From assembly GCA_007922195.1 (NCBI GenBank), contig ML682031.1:248001-312000 (forward strand): a DNA stretch of 64,000 nt, given 5' to 3'. A program made the position numbers and the translations under genes. A model generated the notes under the pieces. The model was not told the DNA's origin. It did not search any database and worked only from the letters and a program-made list of their open reading frames with translations. Below, in pieces: positions 24,961 through 35,571 of this stretch. Source of the DNA: Podocnemis expansa. Lineage: Eukaryota > Chordata > Testudines > Podocnemididae. Within the stretch, counting starts at the first letter, position 1; every line of letters begins with the position of its first letter.

Positions 24961-25327
24961 TGATACAAAATGTTCTTATTCATGGAAGATAAGGTGGTCA
25001 TGTTTAAAGAGTCTCTCAGGACTCCCCCCCCACACACACTTTTAACAATTCCTTATGTGTGTAAATAACAACATCTTGGATTATTAAGTCTGAGTTTAAA
25101 CTATTTTCTCTTCTCCACATAACCTATTTGGTTGTCCTCTGAATCTCATTCATCTTGATCCATGAAAAAGGAACTGTCAGTTTCATTTTGAGTAATTTTT
25201 AGAATAATTTTTATTTTCTGGTCCCCTTGTATTGGTATGACACTGTTTTGTTTGAGTCTCTGAAAATCCAATTAATTTATTGATTTTTAAAAAATTAAAA
25301 CATTTTAAATTTATACTTAGTAAAATC

Positions 25328-25773
25328 ACAATAAAACAAGCAAGGTGTCCCACGGCACTTAAAGACTAACAAATTTATTTATCGCATAAGCTTTCATGGG
25401 AGAAAATCCCACTTCATCTGACACTTTGAAGATGGGGGAACTTACAGAATGGGAGGAAATAAATGCAGGGAAGTCATGGGAACAGGTAACATTAAGCACC
25501 ATTGTTATTACTAAAGTCAAGATATCCTGAGTATTTACAGTGCTATATTATAGCTATTCTGTATCTTCAGAACACTGTGACCTGTTCCCATGACTTACAG
25601 AATGGGAGGAAATAAATGCAGGGAAGTGTAAGTTCCCACATCTTCAAAGCCTCTGATGAAGTGGGATTTTCTCCCACGCAAGCTCTCACAATAAATAAAT
25701 TAATTAGTCTTCAAATGCCACAGGACTCCTTGTTCATTTTACCAAACTAGACTAACACAGCTGCCCCTTTGGG
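25328..25773. mobile_element. Inverted pair of Penelope-like tails with captured filler DNA
   Basis: The left arm is the reverse tail (ATAAAACAAGCAAGGTGTCC ... AAGACTAACAAATTTATTTA ... CATAAGCTTTCATGGGAG). The right arm is the forward tail (CTCTGATGAAGTGGGATTTT, CTCCCACGCAAGCTC ... CACAGGACTCCTTG ... CTGCCCCTTTGGGAC). Both arms contain AGTCATGGGAACAGGT or its complement (25472-25487 and 25580-25595), which bracket about 90 bp of foreign sequence. The block TTACAGAATGGGAGGAAATA occurs twice in the same orientation, so the right arm also contains a 30-35-bp local inversion. Confidence 0.85.
25488..25579. other. Filler copied from flanking DNA about 0.7 kb upstream
   Basis: 25490-25532 matches 24741-24783 in the same orientation (about 4 mismatches in 43, from CATTAAGCACCATTGTTA to AAGATATCCTGAGT). 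25551-25576 matches 24921-24946 in inverted orientation (1 mismatch in 26). Both pieces sit between the two inverted PLE arms. I infer template switching or repair synthesis during insertion. Confidence 0.8.
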
Positions 25774-25774
25774 A

Positions 25775-26690
25775 CTTAAAACCATAATGTTGGCCCTAAA
25801 ACTATTTGACTTTGTATGCTTAGTTTAATAACAACATTAACAGTTCTACATTATTAGTGTAAATATATTTTTCCTAACAACATATTTTAAGATTACTTTA
25901 ACAAGACATATTAATATAAATTAAATATACAGGTATATTAACACACACCACAAACATATACAGCAATATGCTCATGCTTCCCGTTTATGTGTTTCACATA
26001 ATAGCAATCTAAGTAACATGAAATATTAAAGTAATCATATAGTATTTCCCCACAACATTTCACAGTGTAATTTATGATTTATTGAAGACAGTGTTCATTT
26101 ATCATTCATTATTAAAGCTTCATAAATAATTACTTTTATGTAATGTGTTACCAGCAAAGTACCTATAGGTTCTTAATTACATAAGTGGATTCTTTCATTT
26201 GAATTATTTACAACAATACATTTAAAATCACAACCAGATAATGTTTGCAGCTGACATTTTTAAAGCTGCCTAGGAAATCTAGCGTCCAAATCCCTTGGGC
26301 TATGATTTTCAAAGTCCCCAAAGTTTTTAGTAACTGCTACATTTTTAGGAGAAGCAATAGGGAACTTCATTTTATAAAAATCTATTAACACGACAGCGAA
26401 TTAAATTAAAGCTTGCAGTGTTTTTTTTCTAATGCTGCCCCTTGGAAAGCTCACGCATAGTTATTAAACAAATATACATATGTATTTCTACATATACATC
26501 ATGTATATTATTTGTGTATATGTAATAACCCCCATACATGGCTTGTTAATGAGATTTGCATCCCAAATTTCAGCACTTTAGCAGACTGATAACACTTGGC
26601 TGACCAAGTAATTCTAACAGGTTGCAAGAGTAAACCATTATCCTCTAGAACCAGCTCCCAGAGAGGCGGACAGCACGTGCTGTTAAGTAT
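25775..26690. other. AT-rich, no gene recognised
   Basis: Very AT-rich with alternating ATACATATGT-type runs at about 26468-26520. At 26265-26360 the CTAGCGTCCAAATCCCTTGG / ATTTTCAAAGTCCCCAAAG segment resembles a dispersed reptile repeat that I cannot name. Confidence 0.45.
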
Positions 26691-26694
26691 ATTA

Positions 26695-27167
26695 CAGGCG
26701 CGGCCAAACTGTGGCTCGGGAGGCACATGCAGCTCTTGAATGAAAAAGTGTGGCTCCCAGAAGAACGTCAGCAAATCAGTTCAGGAAAGCAGCCCCAGCC
26801 TAGGAGTTCAGGAGGGGGTCAGGACGGTGGCGAGAAGCAGTGGCATGGTCAGGGATGGTGAGGAGAAGTGCAGCATGGTCAGGATTTTAAAAAACTTGCC
26901 AGTAGCCTGCAGTCTTCTAGGTTGAGCAGCAGCTAAATTTTTACTGTATAGGCCTAATTTTTATGATAGCTTTAAGTAATTATTAGAATCTGACAGTAGG
27001 ATCAATATTTGCCCTCTTCTTATGATAAAATTAAAGCGTGCAATGAATTTTAAACTTAGTAATTTTGGAGTAGGTAAAAGTATATGGCTATATGCCTCAG
27101 TGCGGCTCTCAAAAGGTTTAATAATCAACTTGTGTAGCTCTTGAGTTCCATAAGTTTGGCCACCCCG
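26695..27167. mobile_element. Non-autonomous hAT-type element with perfect 8-bp target duplication
   Basis: The left end is CAGGCGCGGCCAAACTGTGG and the right end is AAGTTTGGCCACCCCG, so inverted ends share the GGCCAAAC core. The identical 8-mer GTATATTA flanks both sides (26687-26694 and 27168-27175), as expected for hAT insertion. The 473-bp body has no transposase. Its left 60 bp and right 60 bp match, in opposite orientation, the element at 34873-35039. Confidence 0.9.
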
Positions 27168-27429
27168 GTATATTAGGTAGCCCTCTCTTTCCTCTTCTCA
27201 CTCTTTCAGCAACAGCATGGATGAAAGCACCAAGGGCTGTCTAACCTGCTGTACGGCAAGTGCAGCTATTTTCAGAATTATGGAGCTAGCTTAAGGCAGA
27301 CCTAACAGCTTAATATGTTAAACTAACCTCAGCCCACCAAACGCAAAGCAATACAAAAATTTACCTTACAGCAACTTTCACAGGTGTCATGTAATTCATG
27401 CATTTAAATGTTGAGCTCTTTCCCCCAGG

Positions 27430-27850
27430 TGACAAACTATATCAGCACATTGCCAAGATGGCAGCTTTTTGTTTATTAATCCCTTTTACTTTCTGTGAGA
27501 CATAAACTCTCTAACTAATCACTCTCTGAAAGATGCAGTGATTAGAATACCAGGGATGTACATTTCAATTTTTCCTTTCAAGCAAGCTAGCTAGTTATCT
27601 GCCAGAGTCCGCCCATCACATAGACAGGTAAACCTGGGTGCCATGACAGTTTTGTTTTGCAATTCCATTTCCTGACATGGATACCAACAAGAAGAAATCA
27701 CTTCCTTCAGCTGATGAGCAGCATTTTGCTACCCTCCAACCCTTTTAATTGCTGTCTGATCCTAATGAAGTGTGGCTGATATTAATAAAGAGATATCCCC
27801 TTGAGGCTTTGATACCTAATACCCAAACAGTGTTCAACCGCATTAGGATC
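27430..27850. other. Candidate conserved non-coding element
   Basis: There are no repeat signatures, the composition is balanced, and several TAAT/ATTA motifs are present (GTTTATTAATCCC, TTTTAATTGCTGTC, TGATATTAATAAAG). This resembles vertebrate enhancers in style only. A (CA)n run follows at 27893-27904. Confidence 0.2.
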
Positions 27851-28935
27851 AACAGGGTTTTCACAATTTGAAATTTATCTCCTTCCCCCCAACACACACA
27901 CACAGCCTCAAGACTGCAGACATCTGTTCTTCAATTGTCTTGTAATAAACATACTCCATAAAGCATATGTAAAATGATTATTACCCTGAAGAGCCAAGTG
28001 TCTTTTAAATGCCAGTTGAAACAAACAAAAAAAAAAGAACACCAAACAAATGTTGGTACAGACATCTTACTCAGGCTGTTAGATTCCACAATGCACAGGA
28101 CTTCAGATTTGGCCCACCATATTGTCTTACACCAATTGGAGACGCTAGTCCACAAAACAATTAACACCTTTTGCTTATCATTTCAAATGCAAGAAGATTC
28201 TGGTTATCAGTGGAGGATGAAGAAAGAAACTGGATGCTCGTTGTACTAACCTTTATACTTCAACACCTACCACAATATTTAATTAAGGAAAATCAGATGT
28301 GTATTCCTCTTCAATTTGTAAACGCAATTAGTTTTCATATTTCAAAACCTGCTAGTAAACTCTATCTTCAAGAATCATCTCCTTCAAATACTCACTTGGC
28401 CTTCTGAAAATCCACTGTTCATTTATTACATATGGGGCTGTAGATCATTAAGGACGGGTAATTAATCTGGGGTTTGGTGCATCTCATTTGTTCTAGTGGA
28501 AATTAGTACCCACATCCCAAAGCAGCATAGCATTTCCAGTCCTAGTTCTGGATAGCTACTCCACATGAATTCACAGGTATGCAGGCATGCTTTGAAAACA
28601 GTTCACATTTGTCCTCTTTGACATTTTGCAATCGTAAGTGTTGTGTCTGGAGTAACTGAATATAAGAGTTCAGAAGCAAAATATAAAAAACAACTGAATT
28701 TTTAAAGGGTGGTTTTATTCTGACAAATGGCTACATAAAAATAGCACCTCACTCAACAGACCTGCTCTCTGTGTACATGCAAAATCATTTTTGCTGACTT
28801 CCTCGATTAAAGCTAGTGTTTACTTTTTTTAAACTCTTCTCAGTTCTTCAGCACTGGTACAGTTACGGATGAGTGAACTTCATTTTACAGCTTCTCGCGA
28901 ATCATCAACGGAACTGATTATGAAGCTTTAATGCT
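27851..28935. other. No gene recognised
   Basis: Overlapping frames at 27931-28407 on both strands have no domain, and the sequence is AT-rich without element ends. Confidence 0.45.
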
Positions 28936-28941
28936 GCTGTA

Positions 28942-29115
28942 GCAATGCTGGTCCCAGGATAGGGTGAAGTAATATTTTTTATTAATAACATTAGGTAATA
29001 TCATAATATTTTAATAACAGACAGCCAAAAAAAGAGCTTTGTGTAGCTCAAAAGCTTCATTCTCTCATCAGTACAAGTTGGTTCAATTAAAATTTTACCT
29101 CACCCAACCCATCTC
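28942..29115. mobile_element. Inverted pair of a second Penelope-like tail family
   Basis: The left arm (TGTAGCAATGCTGGTCCCAG, GATAGGGTGAAGTAATATTT) is the reverse of the common reptile tail that ends 'ggtgaggtaatatc...ctgggaccaacacggctac'. The right arm (GAGCTTTGTGTAGCTCAAAA, GCTTCATTCTCTCATCAGTA, CAAGTTGGTTCAATTAAAAT, TTTACCTCACCC) is the forward tail. The right arm keeps a GAGCT...AGCTC hairpin followed by AAAAGCTT, parallel to the stem/GAAAGC layout of the other PLE tails. Confidence 0.65.
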
Positions 29116-31330
29116 TCTATTAAGTTCCAGCCAGTGCCACTTAGACAAACCCAATCAAGACAACAGCGCTGCTCAGTCATAACCTATATTACTGGGGATA
29201 ATGGGGCCAATCCAAAACCCAGTGAATTCTAGAGAAAGACTGCCACAATCTTCAGTGGGTTTTGGCTCAAGGTTTCAGCCTACTGTGCAAGGAGGTCAGA
29301 ACCCAACTTGATTTTTAGAGCCCAGGTTGCAACACTCAGAAAACAAATCCGAGCATAATTTATTGGGAAATCACAAAGGCCCAGGCAACCATTTTCAGAG
29401 CAAAAACACAAAATGAGAGATTAATTCAAGCTCAGGACAAAGAGCTGGAGGATTCTGGTTCTGAATTCTCCATATAAGACTCAGGCAAGCAGGATATTAA
29501 ATAATAGCACACACAACCAGCAAAAAGTTAGATGGAAATGTTATACTATTGGACCACTCGATGATCCTGAGTCAGCTGTGTTTCTACCCATGAATGAACA
29601 ACTGTTTGTACCTGAGTTTAAAACAAAACAACAACAACAACAACAAAAACTTCCCTGTTAGTGCAAAAAAAAAAAAAAATTATGAATTTGCACTACTATG
29701 CTGAGGTGTGAATCCATCCCAAATTAGCTTGCATACTAACTGCCCACCTAGACTCTACCAATGCACATCCGCAGTTCATTAATCCACTTTGACCTAGTCC
29801 TCTTACAAATGGGACTAGATGAAATAGCACTAATGAAGTTTTAACTGCATTATCAGAAAGAGCCAGGCAGACAGGCAGTTTGTGGAATGCTAGCAAGGGG
29901 ACAGATTTGCAAGTTAGTTTTGTTTGAACTAAATGTTCACACAGACAAGTCCTAACGAATTAAAAATGTAAAAAATAAGTTGGTCTAAAAGAATTCTTCT
30001 CAGAACAGCTAAGGACTCCATACACAAATGTATGAGACAGTGTCGTCAAAGGTCTAGCAAACTAATACTAATTGCAAGATTTTGTGCTTAGAGTTCTCCC
30101 GGATGTCAACATTATTTACAGAAGTCCAGGAAATTCTGCTCTTCTCATCAAAAAATGAGGTTCTAAGGCCAGTTGGGTCTCCGGTCAGTGGCCAAATTAC
30201 ACCCTGGGTTAACCGATAAACCAGTACTTTATCAGGAATGTGTGTGATTACAAATGCCCTAGTTTTAAATTGTTTAAGAACCAGTGCCACCATCATCCCA
30301 CAAACTTTATTATTCAGAACAAACTTTTTCCCTATCAAGGAACTCATTGTACATAGCAGAACATATTCTTGTTAATTGTAAATCAAGTAGTCAGGTCTTT
30401 TACAAATCTATTTATTCTCTTGGTGGATATGGTTAGTGGCACTATGCTAAACAAATCTTGTCACTAAAACCTCTCCCTTTCTAGGGTCACCTCTCTGAGG
30501 ACTGAAGTGAATAAAAGGACAAGTTATACCAAAAAGCTATTTTTTCTCTCCATTCAGTTATTGATGTGCTACTCAACAGAAGTAAGTTAAGATGTTGCAA
30601 ATGCCATCCCTTTTCACGGTGTGACAAGCATGTTGTACCCAGAGATCTTTCAATCATAAATCCTGTTGTAACGGCTTTTATGACACAAATTATTTCCACT
30701 GCCTACCCATCAGGCTGGTTATGAAACCAGAGTGTGTCATGAAAATTGCTATTCAAAATGCATCATCTGTGTTTGACTGCAGGGAGGGAGAGGTGGTAGG
30801 AGTGAGAGGGAAAGGGGGAAAGAAGTTTTCATTATGCCTCACACACTTACAAAGTATGACAGAAATAAAAATATCAGTTTGCCTGTGACAATCCAACAGA
30901 GACTACAGATGAATAGTCAGAAATATGCATTCTTGTGAAGTGGTCACTTTGTAGAGCATGTTACAATAGCAGCTGTCTTTCTTTCTCATAATAAAGTGGT
31001 TTATAACTTTAAGCAACATGCCTTCTGAAGCTATTACCAGTAAGCTCATTAAATGAGGACTTTAAATGCACAGCAAAAGCTCCTTGTGAAATGGAGGGCA
31101 AAAAGTATAGCATATAAGTTCGCAACCAGTGTTTCTTCCAATATAAAGGAACCAGGAGAAATGAACTGCAGTAACAAAAACGATCTAACTCCTTTATTGC
31201 TACTGGCTCATGCAATATGATACAATAATTTGAATATATGTAGTCCCACTCATCTAAGGACTTCAAAGCACACAATAAATCTTAATATCCTTGTCACAGA
31301 CAGGGATTTAAGACTTGTAAATGGAGGCTA
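29116..31330. other. No gene recognised; (CAA)n inside
   Basis: A (CAA)n run lies at 29622-29648, followed by an A14 run. The 97-codon minus frame at 30054-30347 has no recognisable domain. Frames at 30487-30699 and 31009-31275 (minus) are likewise featureless. Confidence 0.45.
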
Positions 31331-31333
31331 TTG

Positions 31334-32440
31334 TAGAATCATAGAATGGAGGATTAAAAGGGACTTTGGGAAGTCATCAAGTTCCACCAAACTGAACAGA
31401 ACGAAGTGTAAAACCTTCCATGTATTTGTCTAACCTTTTTCTTCACAGCCTCCCTTGGAAGCTTATCCCAGTGCCTAACTAACCTCATAGTTAGAAAGGT
31501 TTTTCCCAATACCTAACTTAAATCACTCTTGCTGCAAATTTAGCCTATTACTTCTTGTCCTACCTTTAATAGATGTGGAGAATAATGAGCTTTTTACAAG
31601 ACCCTTTAACATATTTGAAAACTTACCACGTTCCCCTCATTCTTCTTTTCTCAAAACTAAAGAAGCCGTGTATTTTTAGTCTTTGCTCGTAGGTCAGGCT
31701 TTATAAAACCCTTGGACATTTTCATAGTTCTCCTCTGGTCTCTCCAACATGCCCACATCTTTCGTAAAGTGCTCCACCTAGATGCGGTCACAGAGCTCTA
31801 ACTAAGACCTCACCAGTGCCAAGAAGAGCAGGACAATTACATCCTTTCCCTTTATACACAAGCCTCCTGTTAATACATCCCAGAATGACAGTCAGTCAGT
31901 CTTTTCTGGAACTATATTACATTGCTGACTCGTATTTAATTTCTGATCCACAATAACGCTCAGATCTTTTCAGTAATACTTCCACCTGGCCAGTTAGTCC
32001 CCATTCTGTAGCTATACGTTTGATTTTTCCTTCTTAAGTGAAGTACTTTGCACTAGTCTTCATTGAATTTCATCTTGTTGATTTCTCACCAATTTTCCCA
32101 TCTGTTAAGGTCATTTTGAACTCTGATCCTGTTCTTCAAAGTGCCTGCAAATCCTCCAAGCTTGGCGCCACCCATAAATTTTTACAGGCATACTCTCATT
32201 TCACTAACCAAATCATTAATGAAAATGGTGAACAGTTCCAGACTATGAAGATATGTCATATCAAACCATTGATAAGTACTCTTCAAATATGGCCTCTCAA
32301 TCAGCTTTGCACCGGCCTTACTATAGTTTCATCTAGTCCAAAATTCCTGTTTTGTTTATTAAACTGTCCTGTAGGACAGTGTCAAGAGCCTTACTAAAAT
32401 CAAGATATAGCACACATACAGCTTCCCTGGTATCTCTATC
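31334..32440 (-). mobile_element. CR1 LINE, 1.1-kb 3' portion
   Basis: It starts GAATCATAGAATGGAGGATT (reverse of the CR1 3' terminus) and continues through TCTAACCTTTTTCTTCACAG, CAATAACGCTCAGATCTTTT, CATCTTGTTGATTTCTCACC and AGAGCCTTACTAAAATCAAG. These blocks are the reverse of CR1 3' UTR and reverse-transcriptase coding sequence in the usual order. The plus-strand frame at 32038-32397 is antisense to this and is not a gene. Confidence 0.8.
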
Positions 32441-32454
32441 AAAGAGTTATCACT

Positions 32455-32610
32455 TTATCTCCATGTCATGGCTGAAGAAATCGAAGCACAGAAATATTAT
32501 AAGATTTGTCTAAAAACAGTTAGCAATTCATCTGCAGAGAGGGGAAGAGAACTCTGGAGTTACAACTCCCAGCTCTGATCACAAAACATGGCCATCTCTC
32601 TAGAGGTATG
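32455..32610 (-). repeat. MIR/CORE-SINE-like fragment
   Basis: CTGAAGAAATCGAAGCACAG, AAATATTATAAGATTTGTCT and GGAGTTACAACTCCCAGCTC correspond to the MIR central and head regions in reverse. Confidence 0.55.
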
Positions 32611-33059
32611 AGAGTAAGTATGTGAGTGTTCGCCGTCCAGGGGAAGGAACATGCTTTACCCCATAACTCTGACCCCGAGCCAATGGCCTTCGATGGCAAC
32701 TGAGAGTTTTCAGCTCCTGCAGTGATAAGGCCAAATGTTTGTAAAGTGCTACAGAAGTGGACAAAAATGTAACTGATTTTTAACAGTAATACAAATAATG
32801 TTGAGAGAATGTTCTTCGGAGGTCTGCTCCGCTGCAAACTGGGAGAAAATCAGGCACAGCAGGGAGGGGGAATCCCACATGGAAAAGTGAAGGTGAAAGA
32901 CAAGTTTGCAAGCTATCGCACAGGAAAACAAACCTCGTATTATTCTGCACCGAGGATAAAAAGAAAATTAATCACTAAATCACAAGGTGGAAAGGGTGAG
33001 ATTAAAACTGAACAGCAGTGGCATAAGCCTCCTATTTCTAACTAACTCAGCTCAAATAT

Positions 33060-33345
33060 TTCAAATTTCCAGCAACCCTTGATGAGCTTTCAGCTCAGAA
33101 TTTCTAATGTATTTTAATAATTGATGCTGCACCCCAGTCCAGGGACTTAATTTGCAGTCCCTAAATTGTACTTGTTTGTCAAGAAATTAACTTACCTTGC
33201 AGAGCAGAAAATACACCTCTGGCTTTTATTAAACATAACGGACAATGAATGATAAGCAATTTGCCACAAGCTGTGATTAAATTTTCCCAGCCCTGATCAA
33301 TAATAAATTACATTGTTTGATGCAAAAGGGGTCAAAAGAAGCAAG
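33060..33345. other. Candidate conserved non-coding element
   Basis: Repeat-free sequence with clustered homeodomain-like motifs (TTTTAATAATTGATGC, GGGACTTAATTTGCAGTCCC, GCTGTGATTAAATTTTCC, TCAATAATAAATTACATTG). The minus strand also has a consensus donor (CTGCAAG|GTAAGTT at about 33190), but the frame leading to it reads poorly, so I favour regulatory DNA over an exon. Confidence 0.25.
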
Positions 33346-33621
33346 TAAGCCCAGCAGGACAGCCATCGAGCTTGAAAAGGTGAAGCATACATCTGCTGCA
33401 AAGCTACCTGGAGACTTTTTACATATGAAGAATAACTTTATAGGAAGAGTGTAACTATATTATCACTCTTGTAATATTTCACTTCAGAAACAGCACCAAT
33501 TCCCTCTACAGAGCAAAACAACCCTCGATCTTCTCCAAAGCTAACAATTCAGAAAAGCACATTATCTCCACTTTGCTCCGATTATTTATTTCTCTTTCTG
33601 GACACATATATGAAGCCTTAC

Positions 33622-33718
33622 CTGAGTAATGGATGGAAGATGACAGTAATATTTCTTGCACCTGGTTTGCAGACAAACTTTGATCCACCACCTTCGATTA
33701 AGTCATCATCAGGACCTC
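33622..33718 (-). CDS. Possible single internal exon of an unidentified host gene
   Basis: On the minus strand a 97-bp segment is preceded by a pyrimidine-rich acceptor (TTTTGTTCCCAAG) and followed by a CTCAG|GTAAGG donor. Only one frame is open, and it starts and ends within split codons. It reads through an acidic [11 protein letters not shown] stretch and then [17 protein letters not shown]. The PG...ITVIFHP pattern is compatible with a beta-sandwich strand of the ASH/MSP type, but I do not recognise the protein. The same frame stays open about 60 bp upstream of the acceptor. No partner exon in matching phase was found, so chance or a repeat remnant remains possible. Confidence 0.25.
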
Positions 33719-33837
33719 CTTGGGAACAAAACACAAAGGAGAGTTTTTGTACCAGATCTGAACAGACCCCTTCTAAAATTCATTAGTGTCTTACAATCGT
33801 TTCAGGCTCCCTCCTCCCTTCCCCTGCCATCTGCATT

Positions 33838-33922
33838 ATAAACGAGAGTCCTGAGGCACCTAAAAGACAGAACTCTGGTTGCTTTTGCTGTAGATAAACT
33901 AAGATGGCTACCCCTCTGGAAA
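33838..33922. mobile_element. Very short inverted pair of Penelope-like tail ends
   Basis: AACGAGAGTCCTGAGGCACC followed by TAAAAGACAGAA is a reverse tail end. It is directly joined to TTGCTTTTGCTGTAGATAAA and GATGGCTACCCCTCTGGA, the forward tail end. The ends are nearer the 'ggctacccctctg' subfamily than the one at 56.2 kb. Confidence 0.7.
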
Positions 33923-33924
33923 AT

Positions 33925-34835
33925 GTGCATTATGGAAGGTCTGTAAATAAAAGAACATATTTCAGTTCCTCTGTGCTGGTAGGATAAACTGGGTTCCTAA
34001 TCAGTAACATCTGACCAAAAGACAAGAATCACTTAACCATTAGTAAACATACGAGACTGTACTCTTTCCCGATTGTTACCGACTACATAGGCTGAAAGTT
34101 GGACTAAACAACTGAACACGGATTAGGCATCAATACACCCAGGACCTTACAACATTTATCAAATGCTGCAGTTGTTTGTTTTCTTAATAGCTAGCCTGGT
34201 ACTTACATTATATAGCTTACAATGTTTTAATTATTGCTCCTTTTTGTTTTATTTTGTTTGTGTAGCACCATCGAGTTTTAGATCTCCTAAGTTAAGTCTT
34301 TCAAGAGTCAAACAATTTCCCACACAGTTTGACTCTTATGACTTCACTGCTGAGGCACAGTACATGCATGAACAATGTTTTGCAAAAAGAAACTGAGGTT
34401 AGCACATTAACTTGTATCAAAGGACCATCTCCAGCAGAAGGTATATTGCAGGCATAATCACTGTGATTTATGGTGACAAAATCTGAACTAAAGATCAGAA
34501 AACCTGAAAGGAAAAACCAGTTGCATGCCACTACATCTGTACCAAAGTTACTGCCACAGATAAATTCCACCATCAATTGATTTTAACCATAGATATAGAC
34601 AGAAAGTAACAGCAACTGTAGCACTGTCTCACTCAAAGCAGCCATCCACTCCGTGTATCACGCCTCTTGACAGCCACAAGACTATACTCCTGTTAACTCT
34701 AGACACACCTTTGGGAGAAACAAGCTTGATCTCATCTGTCTCAGGCACGAACAACAAACAATACTGACCGTGGTATCTTTGCTCGTTCAGTACATTACCC
34801 AATCACCTAGGCCATTTTCCTTTGTCACTTGGTAA
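33925..34835. other. No gene recognised
   Basis: Overlapping frames at 34163-34396 (plus) and 34301-34576 (minus) were examined. The minus frame follows a strong acceptor (TTTTTCCTTTCAG at about 34507-34519) but lacks a good donor. Confidence 0.4.
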
Positions 34836-35571
34836 CAGGGCTGGATCAATGCAGGGGCTTTATGGGCTGCAGCAGGGGTGACCAAACTTATGGAACGCAA
34901 GAGCCACACAAGTCAGATTATTAAACCTTCAACAGCTGCATTGAGACATATAGCCACATACTTTTACCTACTAAATTGACTTGCTGATGTTCTTCCGCGA
35001 GCCACACGCAGCTCCCAAGCCACAGTTTGGCCATGCCTGGGCTGCAGCCTCAGGCCCAGGCCTTAAGGGGGCTCCAGGCTGCAGTCCCAAAGGCCTCTGC
35101 ATTGATCCGGGCCCCGCAGCCTCGCTCAGGCTGGCACAGCACCGGTTGAGCTTGGGGGTGCTGGAAGGCTCCCTGACCCCACAGAGTGAGAGCTCCACGG
35201 TGCTCCTGCCCTGCCCCGAGGCCAGCTGTAGTGCCCCCTGGGAGGGGGGTGGGCCACAGCACGTCCCCTGCACTGTGAAGGTGGGGTTGGCTAGCACGTG
35301 GTGCAGCCAGCATGGTGACCCTTAATGGGTCTGGCGCACAGTCAATCTGTTGTGCCAAGGCCCTGCAGCAGGTCTCGGCAGACCAGGCAACAATGCTCCA
35401 TGCACTGGAAGGCCATGCCGCACACCAAACAGCCATGCCCCAGGGACAGACCAGCTGGCCCCAGCCCCACCAGTGCCAGCATGCCCCCCAGACCGCCTTG
35501 GTCGGGGACCAGGGCCCCAGGCATGGGGGAACTACAGAACTGAGCAGCCAGGGCCTCTCAATCCAGCCCTG
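34836..35571. mobile_element. GC-rich non-autonomous element, interrupted by a younger hAT
   Basis: The left end CAGGGCTGGATCAATGCAGG and right end CTCAATCCAGCCCTG are inverted over about 9-12 bp. CTGGATCAATGCAG also has an internal inverted copy (CTGCATTGATCCGG at about 35096-35109). The body is CpG- and C-rich and holds several long chance frames (up to 128 codons), which I do not accept as genes. Flanking duplication is uncertain: TTGGTAA lies at 34829-34835 and again at 35594-35600, about 20 bp beyond the apparent right end. Confidence 0.45.
34873..35039. mobile_element. Non-autonomous hAT-type element, 167 bp, perfect 8-bp target duplication
   Basis: It starts CAGGGGTGACCAAACTTATG and ends CACAGTTTGGCCATGCCTG. 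GGCTGCAG is duplicated exactly at 34865-34872 and 35040-35047. Removing it rejoins the surrounding GC-rich element, so it inserted later. It is a shorter, inverted relative of 26695-27167 (shared AGCCACACAAGT.AGATTATTAAACCTT and GCCACACGCAGCTC blocks). Confidence 0.9.

Noticed and set aside
32038..32397. 119-codon plus-strand frame
   Set aside because: Antisense to CR1 coding sequence.
33190..33300. Consensus donor CTGCAAG|GTAAGTT on the minus strand
   Set aside because: The frame leading in has no protein-like content, and its possible acceptor gives an immediate stop in the needed phase; the block looks more like conserved regulatory DNA.
34415..34519. Minus-strand frame after a very good acceptor (TTTTTCCTTTCAG), reading FSSDFVTINHSDYAC
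   Set aside because: No usable donor (only GTTAAT or GTGCTA) and no phase match to the neighbouring candidate.
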